64,000 bases of DNA from Actinokineospora globicatena (GCF_024171945.1 NZ_JAMTCR010000002.1:2790001-2854000); one strand, 5' to 3'. Counted from the first letter of the stretch, positions 28,958 through 37,588 are shown. Made by a program: numbers and translations. Notes: generated by a model not told the origin, from the sequence alone.

Positions 28958-30246
28958 CGGGCGATCTTCTCGGCGCCCTCGACCAGTTGCCGCCACCCCA
29001 CCTCCGGCGGGGTCCCCTGTTCGACCGCGCGCAACGCGGGCGTCGCGACGGCCTCCTGGATCCGGCCGTCACCCGGCCCCTTGTACTGCGGCGCCGACAC
29101 CTTCCTGGCCTGCGCGGCGAACAGCGCGCCGGTGTGCGCGCCGCCGAAGTACTCGTCGACGGTGCCCAGCAGCCGCGGCGAGGTGAGCGCCTCCACCTGG
29201 CTCGGGAAGTTCCCGGTCCTGGCGAACGCGCGGATCTGCTGCTCCGGTGCGGTCAACCAGGCGGCCAGCGCCGCGGCCTCCTTGGGGTGCGCGCTCTGCT
29301 TGGGCACGGCCAGGTACGAGCCGCCCCAGTTGCCGCCGCCACCGGGGAAGGCGTCGGTCACCGCCCAGCGGCCCGCGTTCGCCGGACCGGCCTGCGCCTT
29401 GATGACGCCCAACATCCAGGACGGGCAGGTCTTGGTGGCGAACGCGCCCGCGCGGAACCCGGCTTCCCACTCGGCGGAGAACGCGGTCAGCCCGGCGGAC
29501 TGGCCCCGGCGGGCGGCGGTGGTCACCGCGTCCCAGTTCTGCTTGACGGCCGGGTTCGACGCCACCACCAGGGTGTCGTCGGTGTCGAAGTACCCGGTGG
29601 CCAACTGGTTGTGCATGGCGTTGAAGATCTGCCCGGCCGAGTCGAACCACGGCCTGCCGGTGCGGGCGACGTAGTCGTCACCCGCGGCGAAGTACGTGTC
29701 CCACGAGGTGAACAGCGGCTTGACCAGCTCGGGGTCGGTCGGCAACCCGGCGGCGGCGAACAGGTCGACCCGGTAGCACATGGCGAGCGGGCCGATGTCG
29801 GTCCCGTAGCCGATGAGCGAGCCGTCCTTGGCCTTGGCCGCGGCGTACTTCCAGTCCAGCCAGCGGTTCCCGGTGACCTCGCGCGGCCCGATCACCGCCA
29901 GGTCGTGGAACAGCCGCGAGGCGGCGAGGGCGTCGGACAGGTGCCCCTCCTCGACCGCGACCACGTCGGTGAGCCCGGAGCCAGCCCCCAGGCGGGTGAA
30001 CAGCTGTTGGTGGTAGGTGCCGCCCTGGCCGGTCCGCTGGTGCCGGACCTTGATCCCGGGGTGGTTCTCCTGGTACTCGATGAGCAGGTCCTCGTAACCG
30101 AACTCGGTGAACGTGGCGATGCTCAGCTCGATCGGGGCACCGGGTTCGCGCGCGGCGACCCCGGTCCCGCAGGCGGACGGTGTGGCGATGAGGGCGGTTG
30201 CGGTGGTGATGGCGAGGGCGCGGACCCTCCACGGTTGACGGCGCAC
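28954..30246 (-). CDS. Extracellular sugar-binding lipoprotein (family 1), possibly CebE-like
   Basis: The preferred start is GTG at 30246, with GAGGGG a few bases upstream; a TTG at 30261 is the alternative. The N-terminus has a basic stretch, a hydrophobic core and a lipobox-like TPSAC, so the mature protein is probably lipid-anchored at an acylated cysteine. The roughly 400-residue body (ELSIATFTEFGYEDLLIEY onward) is a family 1 solute-binding protein that presents a sugar to the two permeases. It is the first gene of the operon and lies just downstream of the TGGGAGCGCTCCCA palindrome. A cello-oligosaccharide ligand is suggested by that operator only. No glycosidase is adjacent. Confidence 0.9.
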   Translation of the reverse strand: MRRQPWRVRALAITTATALIATPSACGTGVAAREPGAPIELSIATFTEFGYEDLLIEYQENHPGIKVRHQRTGQGGTYHQQLFTRLGAGSGLTDVVAVEEGHLSDALAASRLFHDLAVIGPREVTGNRWLDWKYAAAKAKDGSLIGYGTDIGPLAMCYRVDLFAAAGLPTDPELVKPLFTSWDTYFAAGDDYVARTGRPWFDSAGQIFNAMHNQLATGYFDTDDTLVVASNPAVKQNWDAVTTAARRGQSAGLTAFSAEWEAGFRAGAFATKTCPSWMLGVIKAQAGPANAGRWAVTDAFPGGGGNWGGSYLAVPKQSAHPKEAAALAAWLTAPEQQIRAFARTGNFPSQVEALTSPRLLGTVDEYFGGAHTGALFAAQARKVSAPQYKGPGDGRIQEAVATPALRAVEQGTPPEVGWRQLVEGAEKIAR

Positions 30247-30274
30247 GGGACCCCTCAGCAATCGAGTCGGGGGT

Positions 30275-30288
30275 TGGGAGCGCTCCCA
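30275..30288. promoter_or_regulatory. CebR-type LacI operator (perfect palindrome)
   Basis: TGGGAGCGCTCCCA is a perfect 14-bp palindrome 28 bp upstream of the binding-protein start. It is identical to the operator described for the Streptomyces cellobiose repressor CebR. The LacI-type gene at the end of the same operon is the likely binder. Confidence 0.8.
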
Positions 30289-30372
30289 CGGCGGAGCTGA
30301 TGATCAGTGTGGCCTGGATTACACAGTGGTGTCAAGATCCCGCAGAAATGGGGTCTCACAAGGGAAATCGGC

Positions 30373-30386
30373 TGGGAACGCTCCCG
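30373..30386. promoter_or_regulatory. Second, imperfect CebR-type operator
   Basis: TGGGAACGCTCCCG matches the upstream perfect palindrome at 12 of 14 bases and is centred 98 bp from it. Both lie in the gap divergent from the ATP-grasp gene. Looping between two bound dimers, or control of both directions, is possible. Confidence 0.5.
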
Positions 30387-30518
30387 ACTACGCGGGGTGG
30401 GTGCTCTAGACCACCCGGTTGCAGTTCGCCCGCCGGAGGTTGCTCGCTGTCGCGGCGGCACCCACCATGGGACCCCTCTCGCCCATGCGCGGCGTCGCCG
30501 CGGTCGAAGGGGGACCCG

Positions 30519-32006
30519 GTGGACGACACCGCCGAACGCGCCGCTTTCCACCGGACCCAGCGGCGGGTGGCGGACCTGTTCGCCCCGACCGGCGGTCCGC
30601 GCACCGTGATCGTGGTGCCCAGCCTGAGCATGGACAGCACCAGCCTGGGCAAGATCCCCGGTATCGGCCACTACGAGGAACGGCTGCTGTTCTTGCTGCA
30701 ACTGCTGCGAGATCCGCACACGCGCGTGGTGTACGTGACCAGTTCCGCGATAGCGCCGGAGGTGCTCGACTACGCGCTGGACCTGGTGCCGTCGATGCCC
30801 CGTTCGCACGCCAGGGCCCGGCTCACCATGCTCGACTGCGGAAACACCGACCCGATCCCGCTCACCGCGAAGATCCTGCAGCGCCCGGGTTTGCTGGCCC
30901 GGCTGCGCGGGTTCGCCGGCCAGGACGGGGTGTTGGTGCCCTTCACCAGCTCCGCTCTCGAACGAACCCTGGCTGTGCGGCTGGGAGTGCCGCTGTACGC
31001 GCCGGACCCGGACCTGGCGGAACTGGGGTCGAAAACCGGGTCCCGGAGCCTGTTCCGCGCCGCGGGCGTCCCGATCGCCGAAGGCGTTGAAGGTCTGCGC
31101 GACTTCGGCGACCTCGTCGGTGCGCTAGCCCATCTGCGCGAGCGCGACCCGACGACCGCGCGAGCGATCATCAAGCTCAACTACAGCTTCGGCGCGGGCG
31201 GCAACGTCCTGTTCTCGTTCGCGGGCGCGCCCCTCACGGGCCTGGAGTCGTGGCTGCGCAAGGAACTACCGCGCCGCGCGGTGTTCGCGACACCGCCGGA
31301 CGAGTGGGACCGGTACGTCGGCCAGGTGGAGGCGATGGGCGCGGTCGTCGAGCGGCTGATGGAGGGCGACGAGGTCACCTCGCCGTCAGCGCAGATGCTG
31401 ATGAGCACGACGGGCGAGGTCCGGGTGCTGACGACCCACGACCAGGTGCTGGACGGCCAGATCTTCGCGGGGTGCGCGTTCCCGGCGCGGACGGAGTACC
31501 GGCTGGAGATCCAGGAGTTGGCGTTGCGGGCCGCTCACGCCTTGGCCGCGCGTTCGGTGGTCGGGATCTCCAGCATCGACTTCGTGTCAGTGCGCACGGG
31601 CGCTACTTGGCGGCACTACGCGCTGGAACTGAACCTGCGGATGGGCGGTGGTACGGCGCCCTACTTCCTGTTGCACGGGTTGGTGGAAGGCGCGTACGAC
31701 CCTGAGACTGGCCGGTACCTCACGCAGGACGGCTCGCCTCGTGCTTACTTCGCGACGGATCGGCTCTATCGCACTGAGTACAGTGCACTGTCGCCTTCGG
31801 ACGTTCTGGATACCCTTGTGCGGGAACGGTTCCATTACCACTCGGGGTCGCGTACCGGAACTGTGGGGTACATGTTGGGTGCCTTGGAGATCGGCCGGTT
31901 CGGCGTGGTGAGCATTGATCGGGATGTGGCGGCGGCTGAACGGCGGCACGACGACCTGGTCCGGGCGTTCGACGCCCGGGTCAGCAGGATCGCGCAGACT
32001 GGGTGA
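30519..32006 (+). CDS. ATP-grasp ligase related to the pheganomycin peptide ligase PGM1
   Basis: The GTG at 30519 is preceded by AAGGGGGA (30506-30513), giving 495 residues. The N-terminal third resembles a pre-ATP-grasp domain (TVIVVPSLSMDSTSLGKI). The middle holds ATP-grasp signatures (AIIKLNYSFGAGGN and the metal-binding end ALELNLRMGGGTAPY). The tail (FHYHSGSRTGTVGYMLGALE) matches the PGM1 C-terminal region. PGM1-type enzymes form amide bonds at the expense of ATP in ribosomal-peptide/nonproteinogenic hybrid pathways. Here the substrate is unknown. The gene is followed by a second amide-forming ligase, so the two may act in sequence on a small amino-acid conjugate. It is divergent from the sugar transporter and need not belong to the NRPS pathway. 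Confidence 0.85.
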   Translation: MDDTAERAAFHRTQRRVADLFAPTGGPRTVIVVPSLSMDSTSLGKIPGIGHYEERLLFLLQLLRDPHTRVVYVTSSAIAPEVLDYALDLVPSMPRSHARARLTMLDCGNTDPIPLTAKILQRPGLLARLRGFAGQDGVLVPFTSSALERTLAVRLGVPLYAPDPDLAELGSKTGSRSLFRAAGVPIAEGVEGLRDFGDLVGALAHLRERDPTTARAIIKLNYSFGAGGNVLFSFAGAPLTGLESWLRKELPRRAVFATPPDEWDRYVGQVEAMGAVVERLMEGDEVTSPSAQMLMSTTGEVRVLTTHDQVLDGQIFAGCAFPARTEYRLEIQELALRAAHALAARSVVGISSIDFVSVRTGATWRHYALELNLRMGGGTAPYFLLHGLVEGAYDPETGRYLTQDGSPRAYFATDRLYRTEYSALSPSDVLDTLVRERFHYHSGSRTGTVGYMLGALEIGRFGVVSIDRDVAAAERRHDDLVRAFDARVSRIAQTG

Positions 32007-32071
32007 CCCTGGGTTGGGGTACGGGGCTGGTGGGTACCCGCTGTCCACACTCGCACCTCGGGGAGATCGAC

Positions 32072-33163
32072 ATGGGTCTGACGCTGGGCGTTGAGGAGGA
32101 GTTCCTCCTGGTCGACCCCCGATCGGGGGTCCCGTGCCCGGCGGCGCCTAGGGTGTTGGCGGATCTTCCGGCGGCCGACTGGGTGGGGCAGGCTGAGCTG
32201 TTCCCCACTCAGCTGGAGACGGCGACTGGTGTGTGCACGGATCTCGCTGACCTCGCGGCGCAGATCCAGGATGCCAGGCAGGCCGTTCGGGCGGCCGCGG
32301 CGGGACACGGTGTGGTGCCGATGGCCTCTGGGGTGCCGGTTTTCGCCGGTCCGCTGCTGGAACGGCCTGCGGGGGAACGGTTCGCGGCGATCCACGACCG
32401 GTTCAGCGCGGTGGTGGAGGACTACCAGGCTTGCGGGTGCCACGTGCACGTCGGCGTCGCCGATCCGGACCTGGCCGTGGCGGTGATCAACCACATCAAC
32501 CCGTGGGTGCCCACCCTGGCGGCGCTGGCGGTGAACTCGCCGGTGCGGGACGGGCGGGATCGGGGGCACGCCAGTCTGCGGCAGCTCGACCAGGCTCGAT
32601 TCCCCGGTTGCGGTCTGCCGCCGTGGTTCGCGTCTGCCGCTGACCACGCGGAGCAGATCGCGCGGCTGGTCGACTGCGGGGTGATCTTGGACGACCGGAT
32701 GACGTTCTGGCTGGTCCGCCGCTCGCCACACCTGCCGACGATCGAGGTCCGGGCGGCGGACACGGTGCTGGAGCCTTGGGAAGCCGTGCTGCAGGCGGCG
32801 CTGGTAAGGGGGCTGGTGCGGACGGCGCTGGGGGAGCTTGAGCTTGGGCGGGAGGGGGTTCGGCTCGATCCGCAGTTGGCCGCCGCGAGTGTGTGGGCCG
32901 CGGCGCGGTATGGGGTTGGACCCGCGATCGACCCGGTGGCTGGGGTCGCGACCACGGCGGAGGCTCGGGTGAAGGCGCTGCTGGACTGGACCCGGCCCGC
33001 GCTGGAGTCGGCTGGGGATTGGGAGTTCGTGGATGCTGCTGTGGGGAGGCTTCTTGCTTGTGGCCCGGGGGCTTCTCGCCAGCGTGCTGCGCTTGGCCGG
33101 GGGGATCTTGTGGCCGCTGTGACGGGGGTTGGGCTGCCTGTCTCGGATCCCCTGATCGGCTGA
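32072..33163 (+). CDS. Carboxylate-amine ligase, YbdK/GCS2 family
   Basis: The ATG at 32072 has a good GGGGAG site (32060-32065) and gives 363 residues, the normal family size. A GTG at 32003 overlapping the upstream stop is possible but would add an atypical leader. Family motifs visible are GLTLGVEEEFLLVD at the N-terminus, AELFPTQLETATGVC, the paired histidines of CGCHVHVGV, and the IEVRAADTV substrate-binding strand. GCS2-type enzymes activate a carboxylate such as glutamate with ATP and couple it to an amine. It forms a two-gene unit with the PGM1-like ATP-grasp ligase. The actual acid and amine are unknown; E. coli YbdK has only weak glutamate-cysteine ligase activity. Confidence 0.88.
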   Translation: MGLTLGVEEEFLLVDPRSGVPCPAAPRVLADLPAADWVGQAELFPTQLETATGVCTDLADLAAQIQDARQAVRAAAAGHGVVPMASGVPVFAGPLLERPAGERFAAIHDRFSAVVEDYQACGCHVHVGVADPDLAVAVINHINPWVPTLAALAVNSPVRDGRDRGHASLRQLDQARFPGCGLPPWFASAADHAEQIARLVDCGVILDDRMTFWLVRRSPHLPTIEVRAADTVLEPWEAVLQAALVRGLVRTALGELELGREGVRLDPQLAAASVWAAARYGVGPAIDPVAGVATTAEARVKALLDWTRPALESAGDWEFVDAAVGRLLACGPGASRQRAALGRGDLVAAVTGVGLPVSDPLIG

Positions 33164-33211
33164 TCCTGCCCTGGTCGGGGTGGCGTGGTGGCTTCTCGAC
33201 CTGCGGGGAGT

Positions 33212-33239
33212 TTGTCCACAAGGGGGCGAGTTATCCACA
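33212..33239 (+). repeat. Second DnaA-box pair
   Basis: TTGTCCACA (33212-33220) and the canonical TTATCCACA (33231-33239) have starts 19 bp apart with AAGGGG between. This duplicates the layout at 24342-24369. It lies 48 bp after the ligase stop, in a gene-free stretch that otherwise holds only low-complexity GC-rich sequence. Confidence 0.6.
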
Positions 33240-33404
33240 GGTTTTCGCCGTCACCCCTTCGGGGGAGGGGGTCCCTGTAGACTGGGCCTGGGGACGCCCC
33301 CCGGGACAGGGTGGGGGCTGGGGTTCGCGGGGAGGGCCTCCGCTGGTGGCGGAGTGGCCGTTGGGTCGGCGGAGCCGGGGGCGCGGCCGGGGTGCGCTGC
33401 CGGG

Positions 33405-33431
33405 GTCCTGGTCCTGGTCCTGGTCCTGGTC
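33405..33431. repeat. Hexanucleotide tandem repeat (GTCCTG)n
   Basis: GTCCTG is repeated four times perfectly from 33405 to 33428, followed by GTC. It lies just beyond the 3' end of the decayed hydrolase gene. Confidence 0.8.
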
Positions 33432-33453
33432 TGAAGCGGGAGCGGGGGCGGGG

Positions 33454-33917
33454 CTAGGAGAAGAGTGGGGTGTCAGCCTGGCAGGTGCCCGAGGGCAGGA
33501 TGCCCTGAGTAGGTACGCCTGATAGGCCTTGTCCACGCAGGAGATGCCTACCGTGCCGTGGCCGTAGTTGACTACGGGCAAGCGGGTCGCCGTCCGGTGT
33601 GGGCAGTGCTTGGCGCGTTCGACGATGGTGGTCCACTTCCGCAGAGCGGAACCCGCCCCTGGGGTAGTCGTCGTGCGCCAGCTGTGCCCGTGCTTCCTTT
33701 GCGGGTAAGGGAATGGCTCCTCAGGTTTGACGACCTCGGCTGGTCCGCCTGGGGTGCGGGTGAGTGGTTCGCTGCCGCAGCCGCTGGTCACGCAGTTGTG
33801 GGTCCCGCCGATCCCGCGCGGGTCCACGCCCACGATGTCGTAGCGGGTCCTGATCCGCTCGCCCAGGATGTCGCCCGCGGCCAGGGTGAAGCGCCGCGGG
33901 GCGCCGGGTAACGCCAC
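33454..33917 (-). pseudogene. Decayed S33-type alpha/beta hydrolase (tripeptidyl aminopeptidase-like)
   Basis: On the minus strand the piece RTRYDIVGVDPRGIGG matches the oxyanion/strand region near the start of S33 proline/tripeptidyl peptidases. The segment NYGHGTVGISCVDKAYQAYL resembles their C-terminal helix region. Intact members have about 450-550 residues, but here only about 150 codons remain and the nucleophile region (GxSxG) is gone. The ending continues in another frame (TQGILPSGTCQADTPLFS, stop at 33454), so a one-base indel lies near 33510. Internal deletion plus frameshift make it a relic. Confidence rests on a few short matches. Confidence 0.6.
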
Positions 33918-34020
33918 TTCCCCTCTGTTGGGCCTGCCCCACTTCTACGGAAGGCCCGGGTAGCCCGGACTCACGCCGTGGGCTTGTCCCGCTGTCATCC
34001 CGTGGATGGATACTTGGGCC

Positions 34021-34401
34021 ATGTCCGAACGCTGCCCCTGCGGAACTGGCCTGCCCTACGACGAGTGCTGCGGCCGCGCGCACAGCGGTACCCCGGCCCC
34101 CACCGCCGAGGCCCTCATGCGCTCCCGCTACACCGCCTTCACCCTCGGCGACGTCGACTACCTCACCCGGACCTGGCACCCCGACACGCGCCCGGTCGAC
34201 CTCACCCTCGACCCCGACCAGCGCTGGACCCGCCTCGACATCCTGTCCACAGAGGCCGGTACCCCCTTCCACACCGCTGGCACCGTCGAGTTCCGCGCCC
34301 ACTACACCCGCGGCGGCCACCGCGACTCGCTCCACGAACGAAGCCGATTCACCCGCGAGAACGGAAAATGGCTCTACCTGGACGGCGATATCCGGGATTG
34401 A
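34021..34401 (+). CDS. YchJ-like SEC-C zinc-motif protein (UPF0225)
   Basis: This is a 126-residue cytoplasmic protein. The N-terminus carries the SEC-C type metal motif CPCGTGLPYDECCG, followed by the family phrase ALMRSRYTAF, which is almost invariant in YchJ homologues. The rest (VEFRAHYTRGG, FTRENGKWLYLDGD) is the NTF2-like fold of the same family. The ATG at 34021 is preferred; an ATG five codons upstream exists, but neither has a strong ribosome site, so leaderless translation is possible. The function of the family is not established. It stands alone between a relic gene and the TIR gene. Confidence 0.88.
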   Translation: MSERCPCGTGLPYDECCGRAHSGTPAPTAEALMRSRYTAFTLGDVDYLTRTWHPDTRPVDLTLDPDQRWTRLDILSTEAGTPFHTAGTVEFRAHYTRGGHRDSLHERSRFTRENGKWLYLDGDIRD

Positions 34402-34403
34402 CA

Positions 34404-34422
34404 CTGTCGTCTTTTTGTCAGG
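34404..34422 (+). promoter_or_regulatory. Two imperfect direct repeats, 11-bp period, upstream of the TIR gene
   Basis: CTGTCGTC (34404-34411) and TTGTCAGG (34415-34422) start 11 bp apart. The second copy equals the last repeat of the stronger array at 41803-41832. A shared activator site is possible, but two weak copies are thin evidence. Confidence 0.3.
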
Positions 34423-34467
34423 TCTTCACCAATCCCTTTCCCGCGGCCGTCCGGCATCGTTGTCCGG

Positions 34468-36426
34468 GTGACCACTGCCCGGGTATTCCTCAGCCACGCC
34501 CTTGACGACGAACCCCAGGCCGATGTCGTCGAGGCGGCATTGCGCGCCCGCGGCATCCCCGTGGCGCGCGGCCGCGACCTGACGCTGTTCGACGGCATCA
34601 CCGACAAACTCCGCCAGGCGGTCGACGAGACGACCGTGTTCGTGGCGGTGTGCTCGCCGCGGTACCTGGTGCGCCACGCGTGCCAGTGGGAGTTCACCCG
34701 CGCGCTGCTCGCGGCCCAGCGGCTCGGTGACCCGGCGGACCGGATCGTCGCCGTCGGGGGCCAGGACCCCACCGGGTTGGCCGACCACGTGCCCGTCGAC
34801 GAGGTGGCCGACGCCGTGGCCGCGAAGATCGCCAAGGCTGGCCGCGTCCCGCTGTGCGGCGACCGCGAGCCGCGGCCGGAGCGGTTGGCCCGGCCCCGGC
34901 ACTTCGTCGGCCGGTACTCGACGCTGTGGGACCTGCACCGCGCGACCGATCCCGTTGTGCTCACCGGGAAGGCGGCCAGCGGCAAGACGACCCTCGCCGA
35001 GCAGTACGGCGCCCTGTTCCGCACCGCGCACACCGGCGGTGTCGAGTGGACCGAGATCGATCAGTGCGACCCGCTCGCCTGGTACGCCGCCGACCTGCGC
35101 CGGATCGCCGCGGAGCGCTTCAGCGTCGACCTGGGCGGCCTCGGGTTCGACGCGGCCCGCGACACCCTCGCGGAGCTGCTGACTGTCGCGGGGACCGACG
35201 TGTGCTGGTTCATCGACGGGTTGCCACCGGAGTGCGACGCCCGCCGGTTCGTGCTCCCGTCGCCCCGGGTCCGGACGGTGCTGACCGCCCGCGCCGCTGA
35301 CCCGGCGTGGGGTTTCACCGAGATCGTGGTGCCACCGTTCACCCCGGACGAGGCAGGCCAGCCGAACCGGTGCACCGGCGGTGAGCACGCTCGGGCCGTG
35401 CTGGCGTTCGCCTCGGTGCTCGACTCCGTGCCCTTCTCCGGCGACATGCTCGTCGACGGGGTCGCGCCGGTGTTCGGCACCGCAGCCCCGATGGTCGTCG
35501 CGCGCGTGCTCGACGAACTGGATGGCGTCCTGCAGCCGGTAGACCTACCGGACTGCGCTGGCCGACAGACCTGGCGGTTGCATCCTCTAGTTGCCGCGGA
35601 AGTGCGTCGCACGATGGCTGACGACGACGTCGTGGCACGTGCTGCCGTCGTACTCGGTAGGGCGCTCGCGGACTCTAGGACCGGGCTGCACACCCTCCGC
35701 CACGCCGTTCGGGTAGCGCAAGAGGAGGCGTTGCCGCCCGAGACGCGACAGTCGCTGCTGCGGTCGGTGGCTTCGAAGCTAGAGGCACGAGGAGACAGCG
35801 CCGCAGCTTACACCGTGCGGGTAGCTGTGGGCGATTACCTTGCCGCCGCGTGGCTCGCGGTCGAGGCGGGCGACGCGGACGCCATCCTCCGCAACGCGGC
35901 GCGACTCACGGGCGGCCCCAACACCGAGTACCGACGCCGCTTCCTCACCGCCACCGCCCACGACCTCCGCGGCGACCACGCCCGCGCTGACGCTGCCTGC
36001 GAGGGCTTGGCAACCGAACCCGTACCCGTGTGGGCCTCCGAACCAGAACGCGGGCGGATGGCGCTCATCCGAGTACGGGCGCTGCGAGTGCGGGGCCACC
36101 ACCTCGCCGCGCGGGCCCTGCTCGCGGACCTCCAGCCTCGACTCGAACGCGCCACACCGTCCGACCGGGCTGTCGCCTCCATCGAACTCGCGCACTTGCT
36201 GGCATCGGAGGGGAACGCCGAGGCAGCCCGGGAGAAGGCGGAAGAGGTGACCACCGCGCTCACCGCGGCGGGCCAATCCCGCCACCGCCTGGCCCGCGAA
36301 GCCACCGCCATCATCGACGCCACGGTGGAGGAGGCTCCCGCCCCACACACCAACGTCGACCGGCGACCAACCGACAAACCCACGCGATCGTGGTTGTCCC
36401 GACTCCTGCGCTCCATATTCCACTGA
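34468..36426 (+). CDS. TIR-domain NTPase with C-terminal helical repeats (NLR/STAND-like)
   Basis: 652 residues from GTG at 34468. Residues 1-110 look like a TIR domain: RVFLSHALDDEP at the start, a central VFVAVCSPRYLV strand, and CQWEF with a glutamate placed like the catalytic residue of NAD-cleaving TIRs. A P-loop NTPase follows, with VVLTGKAASGKTTL near residues 165-178 and a Walker B-like DVCWFIDG. The C-terminal 250 residues are alanine-rich helical repeats of the TPR/sensor kind. The architecture matches bacterial NLR-type immune or signalling proteins, in which the repeats sense, the NTPase oligomerises and TIR acts as effector. Its convergent neighbour is a P-family gene. NADase activity and an anti-phage role are inferences. 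Confidence 0.8.
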   Translation: MTTARVFLSHALDDEPQADVVEAALRARGIPVARGRDLTLFDGITDKLRQAVDETTVFVAVCSPRYLVRHACQWEFTRALLAAQRLGDPADRIVAVGGQDPTGLADHVPVDEVADAVAAKIAKAGRVPLCGDREPRPERLARPRHFVGRYSTLWDLHRATDPVVLTGKAASGKTTLAEQYGALFRTAHTGGVEWTEIDQCDPLAWYAADLRRIAAERFSVDLGGLGFDAARDTLAELLTVAGTDVCWFIDGLPPECDARRFVLPSPRVRTVLTARAADPAWGFTEIVVPPFTPDEAGQPNRCTGGEHARAVLAFASVLDSVPFSGDMLVDGVAPVFGTAAPMVVARVLDELDGVLQPVDLPDCAGRQTWRLHPLVAAEVRRTMADDDVVARAAVVLGRALADSRTGLHTLRHAVRVAQEEALPPETRQSLLRSVASKLEARGDSAAAYTVRVAVGDYLAAAWLAVEAGDADAILRNAARLTGGPNTEYRRRFLTATAHDLRGDHARADAACEGLATEPVPVWASEPERGRMALIRVRALRVRGHHLAARALLADLQPRLERATPSDRAVASIELAHLLASEGNAEAAREKAEEVTTALTAAGQSRHRLAREATAIIDATVEEAPAPHTNVDRRPTDKPTRSWLSRLLRSIFH

Positions 36427-36491
36427 CCGCCCGGCCGCCGTGCTTCGAGCGGCTTGGGCCTCGTGGTGGGGCGAGCGCTGTGACCGGCTGT

Positions 36492-36518
36492 ACCCCGGGG
36501 CCGACTCGGCCCCGGGGT
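36492..36518. terminator. Bidirectional terminator between TIR gene and P1
   Basis: A perfect 11-bp stem, ACCCCGGGGCC (36492-36502) and its complement (36508-36518), has a GACTC loop. It sits in the 101-bp gap between convergent genes. Confidence 0.75.
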
Positions 36519-36527
36519 CAGCTGGGG

Positions 36528-37484
36528 TTAGAGCGCCCAGCCGATGCCGTAGGAGCGGGCGGGGCGCAGGTTGGTGAAGTCAGTGCGGACCTCGCCGGTG
36601 TCGTCGACCTGGAGGGTTGCTCGGGTAGGGGTGGGGTCGGCGGCTTCCTTGGAGAACTCGCCGTTGATGCGCCAGACGCGGGTGGGGCGGCGGTGGGGCT
36701 CGAAGCGGATGTTGAGGGAGAAGCGCTCGCAGTCGAACTCAGGGGTGCAGCAGTAGAACGGGGCGATGTCGGTGGCCCGGATGCGGAAGAAGAAGTCGTG
36801 TTCGTCGCCGGGGCCGAGCGGGGCCGGGGGACGCAGGGTGAACGCCACCCGGTCGGCGGACACCATTCTGGGTGAGCGGACCTCGCCACCGGAGATCTCG
36901 TCGATGCCCAGTGCCGCCAGGTCCACCGGGCCCCTGGCCTGCCCCGACTGGCCGACCGAGATCGAGTGCGCCACGTCGACCAGGTCCGGTTCGTGGCTCA
37001 CGACGCGCCGGGTCTCGAACACCTCGACGTCGTCGCCGCGCAGCACCAGCCGGACGTCCAACCGCTTCGTGTGCCAGGGGACGGTGTCGACGCTCGCGGC
37101 CGCGGCGGGGGTGTACACACAGGCCAGTTCCGCGAGCAGGTACACGACCTCGTTGGCCCGCCGCTGCATGGTCCGCAGGTCCCGGTCGGCTGTGCGCCCC
37201 TGCTCCACGAGCCGCTCCATGTACCCGGTGTTGCCCGGGTTGTCCAGGCCGAACACCGCCCGCGCGAGCTCCTGCCTGCCCTCGGGCAACCGGGTGATCA
37301 GGCCGCGCACGGTGGCGACCAGCTTGTCGCGGACGGTGCCGGGCGGATCCGTGGCGGTGGCGCCCGCGATGTCGAGCAGCACCGGTCCGGCCACCGCGGG
37401 CAGCGTGGTCTGGTACAGGCCGAGTCCCTTGCGCACGGCTCTGAGTTCCTCGCCGAGGACCGCGATCCGAGCGTCAGCGTCCAC
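36528..37484 (-). CDS. Protein of unknown function, 'P family' member 1
   Basis: 318 residues from GTG at 37484, with GAGAGGGG upstream. No known domain was recognised. The N-terminal 130 residues are helical and include LRTMQRRANEVV. The C-terminal half looks beta-rich, with the motif CTPEFDCERFS and the ending FTNLRPARSYGIGWAL. It is clearly homologous to the product of 40879-41751. They share CTPxxxCxxF, E-(T/S)-R-R-V-V, R-V-A-x-T-L-R and the FTNLxPxxSYGI terminus. There is no signal peptide or membrane segment. It is convergent with the TIR-NTPase gene and divergent from a tiny membrane ORF and the XRE-NB-ARC gene. A role as partner or sensor of these signalling proteins is an inference from position only. 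Confidence 0.85.
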   Translation of the reverse strand: MDADARIAVLGEELRAVRKGLGLYQTTLPAVAGPVLLDIAGATATDPPGTVRDKLVATVRGLITRLPEGRQELARAVFGLDNPGNTGYMERLVEQGRTADRDLRTMQRRANEVVYLLAELACVYTPAAAASVDTVPWHTKRLDVRLVLRGDDVEVFETRRVVSHEPDLVDVAHSISVGQSGQARGPVDLAALGIDEISGGEVRSPRMVSADRVAFTLRPPAPLGPGDEHDFFFRIRATDIAPFYCCTPEFDCERFSLNIRFEPHRRPTRVWRINGEFSKEAADPTPTRATLQVDDTGEVRTDFTNLRPARSYGIGWAL

Positions 37485-37588
37485 CCCAAACCCCTCTCAC
37501 CGGCGGGCACCCGAGTCTACCCAGCACCGCGCCCACAACGAATTCCGCACCCCATTCATGTTCGCGCCACGCGAATGCTTTCGGTGGT

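Noticed and set aside
30300-30518. N-terminal extension of the ATP-grasp protein
   Set aside because: The frame is open but the translation is non-conserved, Cys/Pro-rich and overlaps operators. The GTG at 30519 has the ribosome site.
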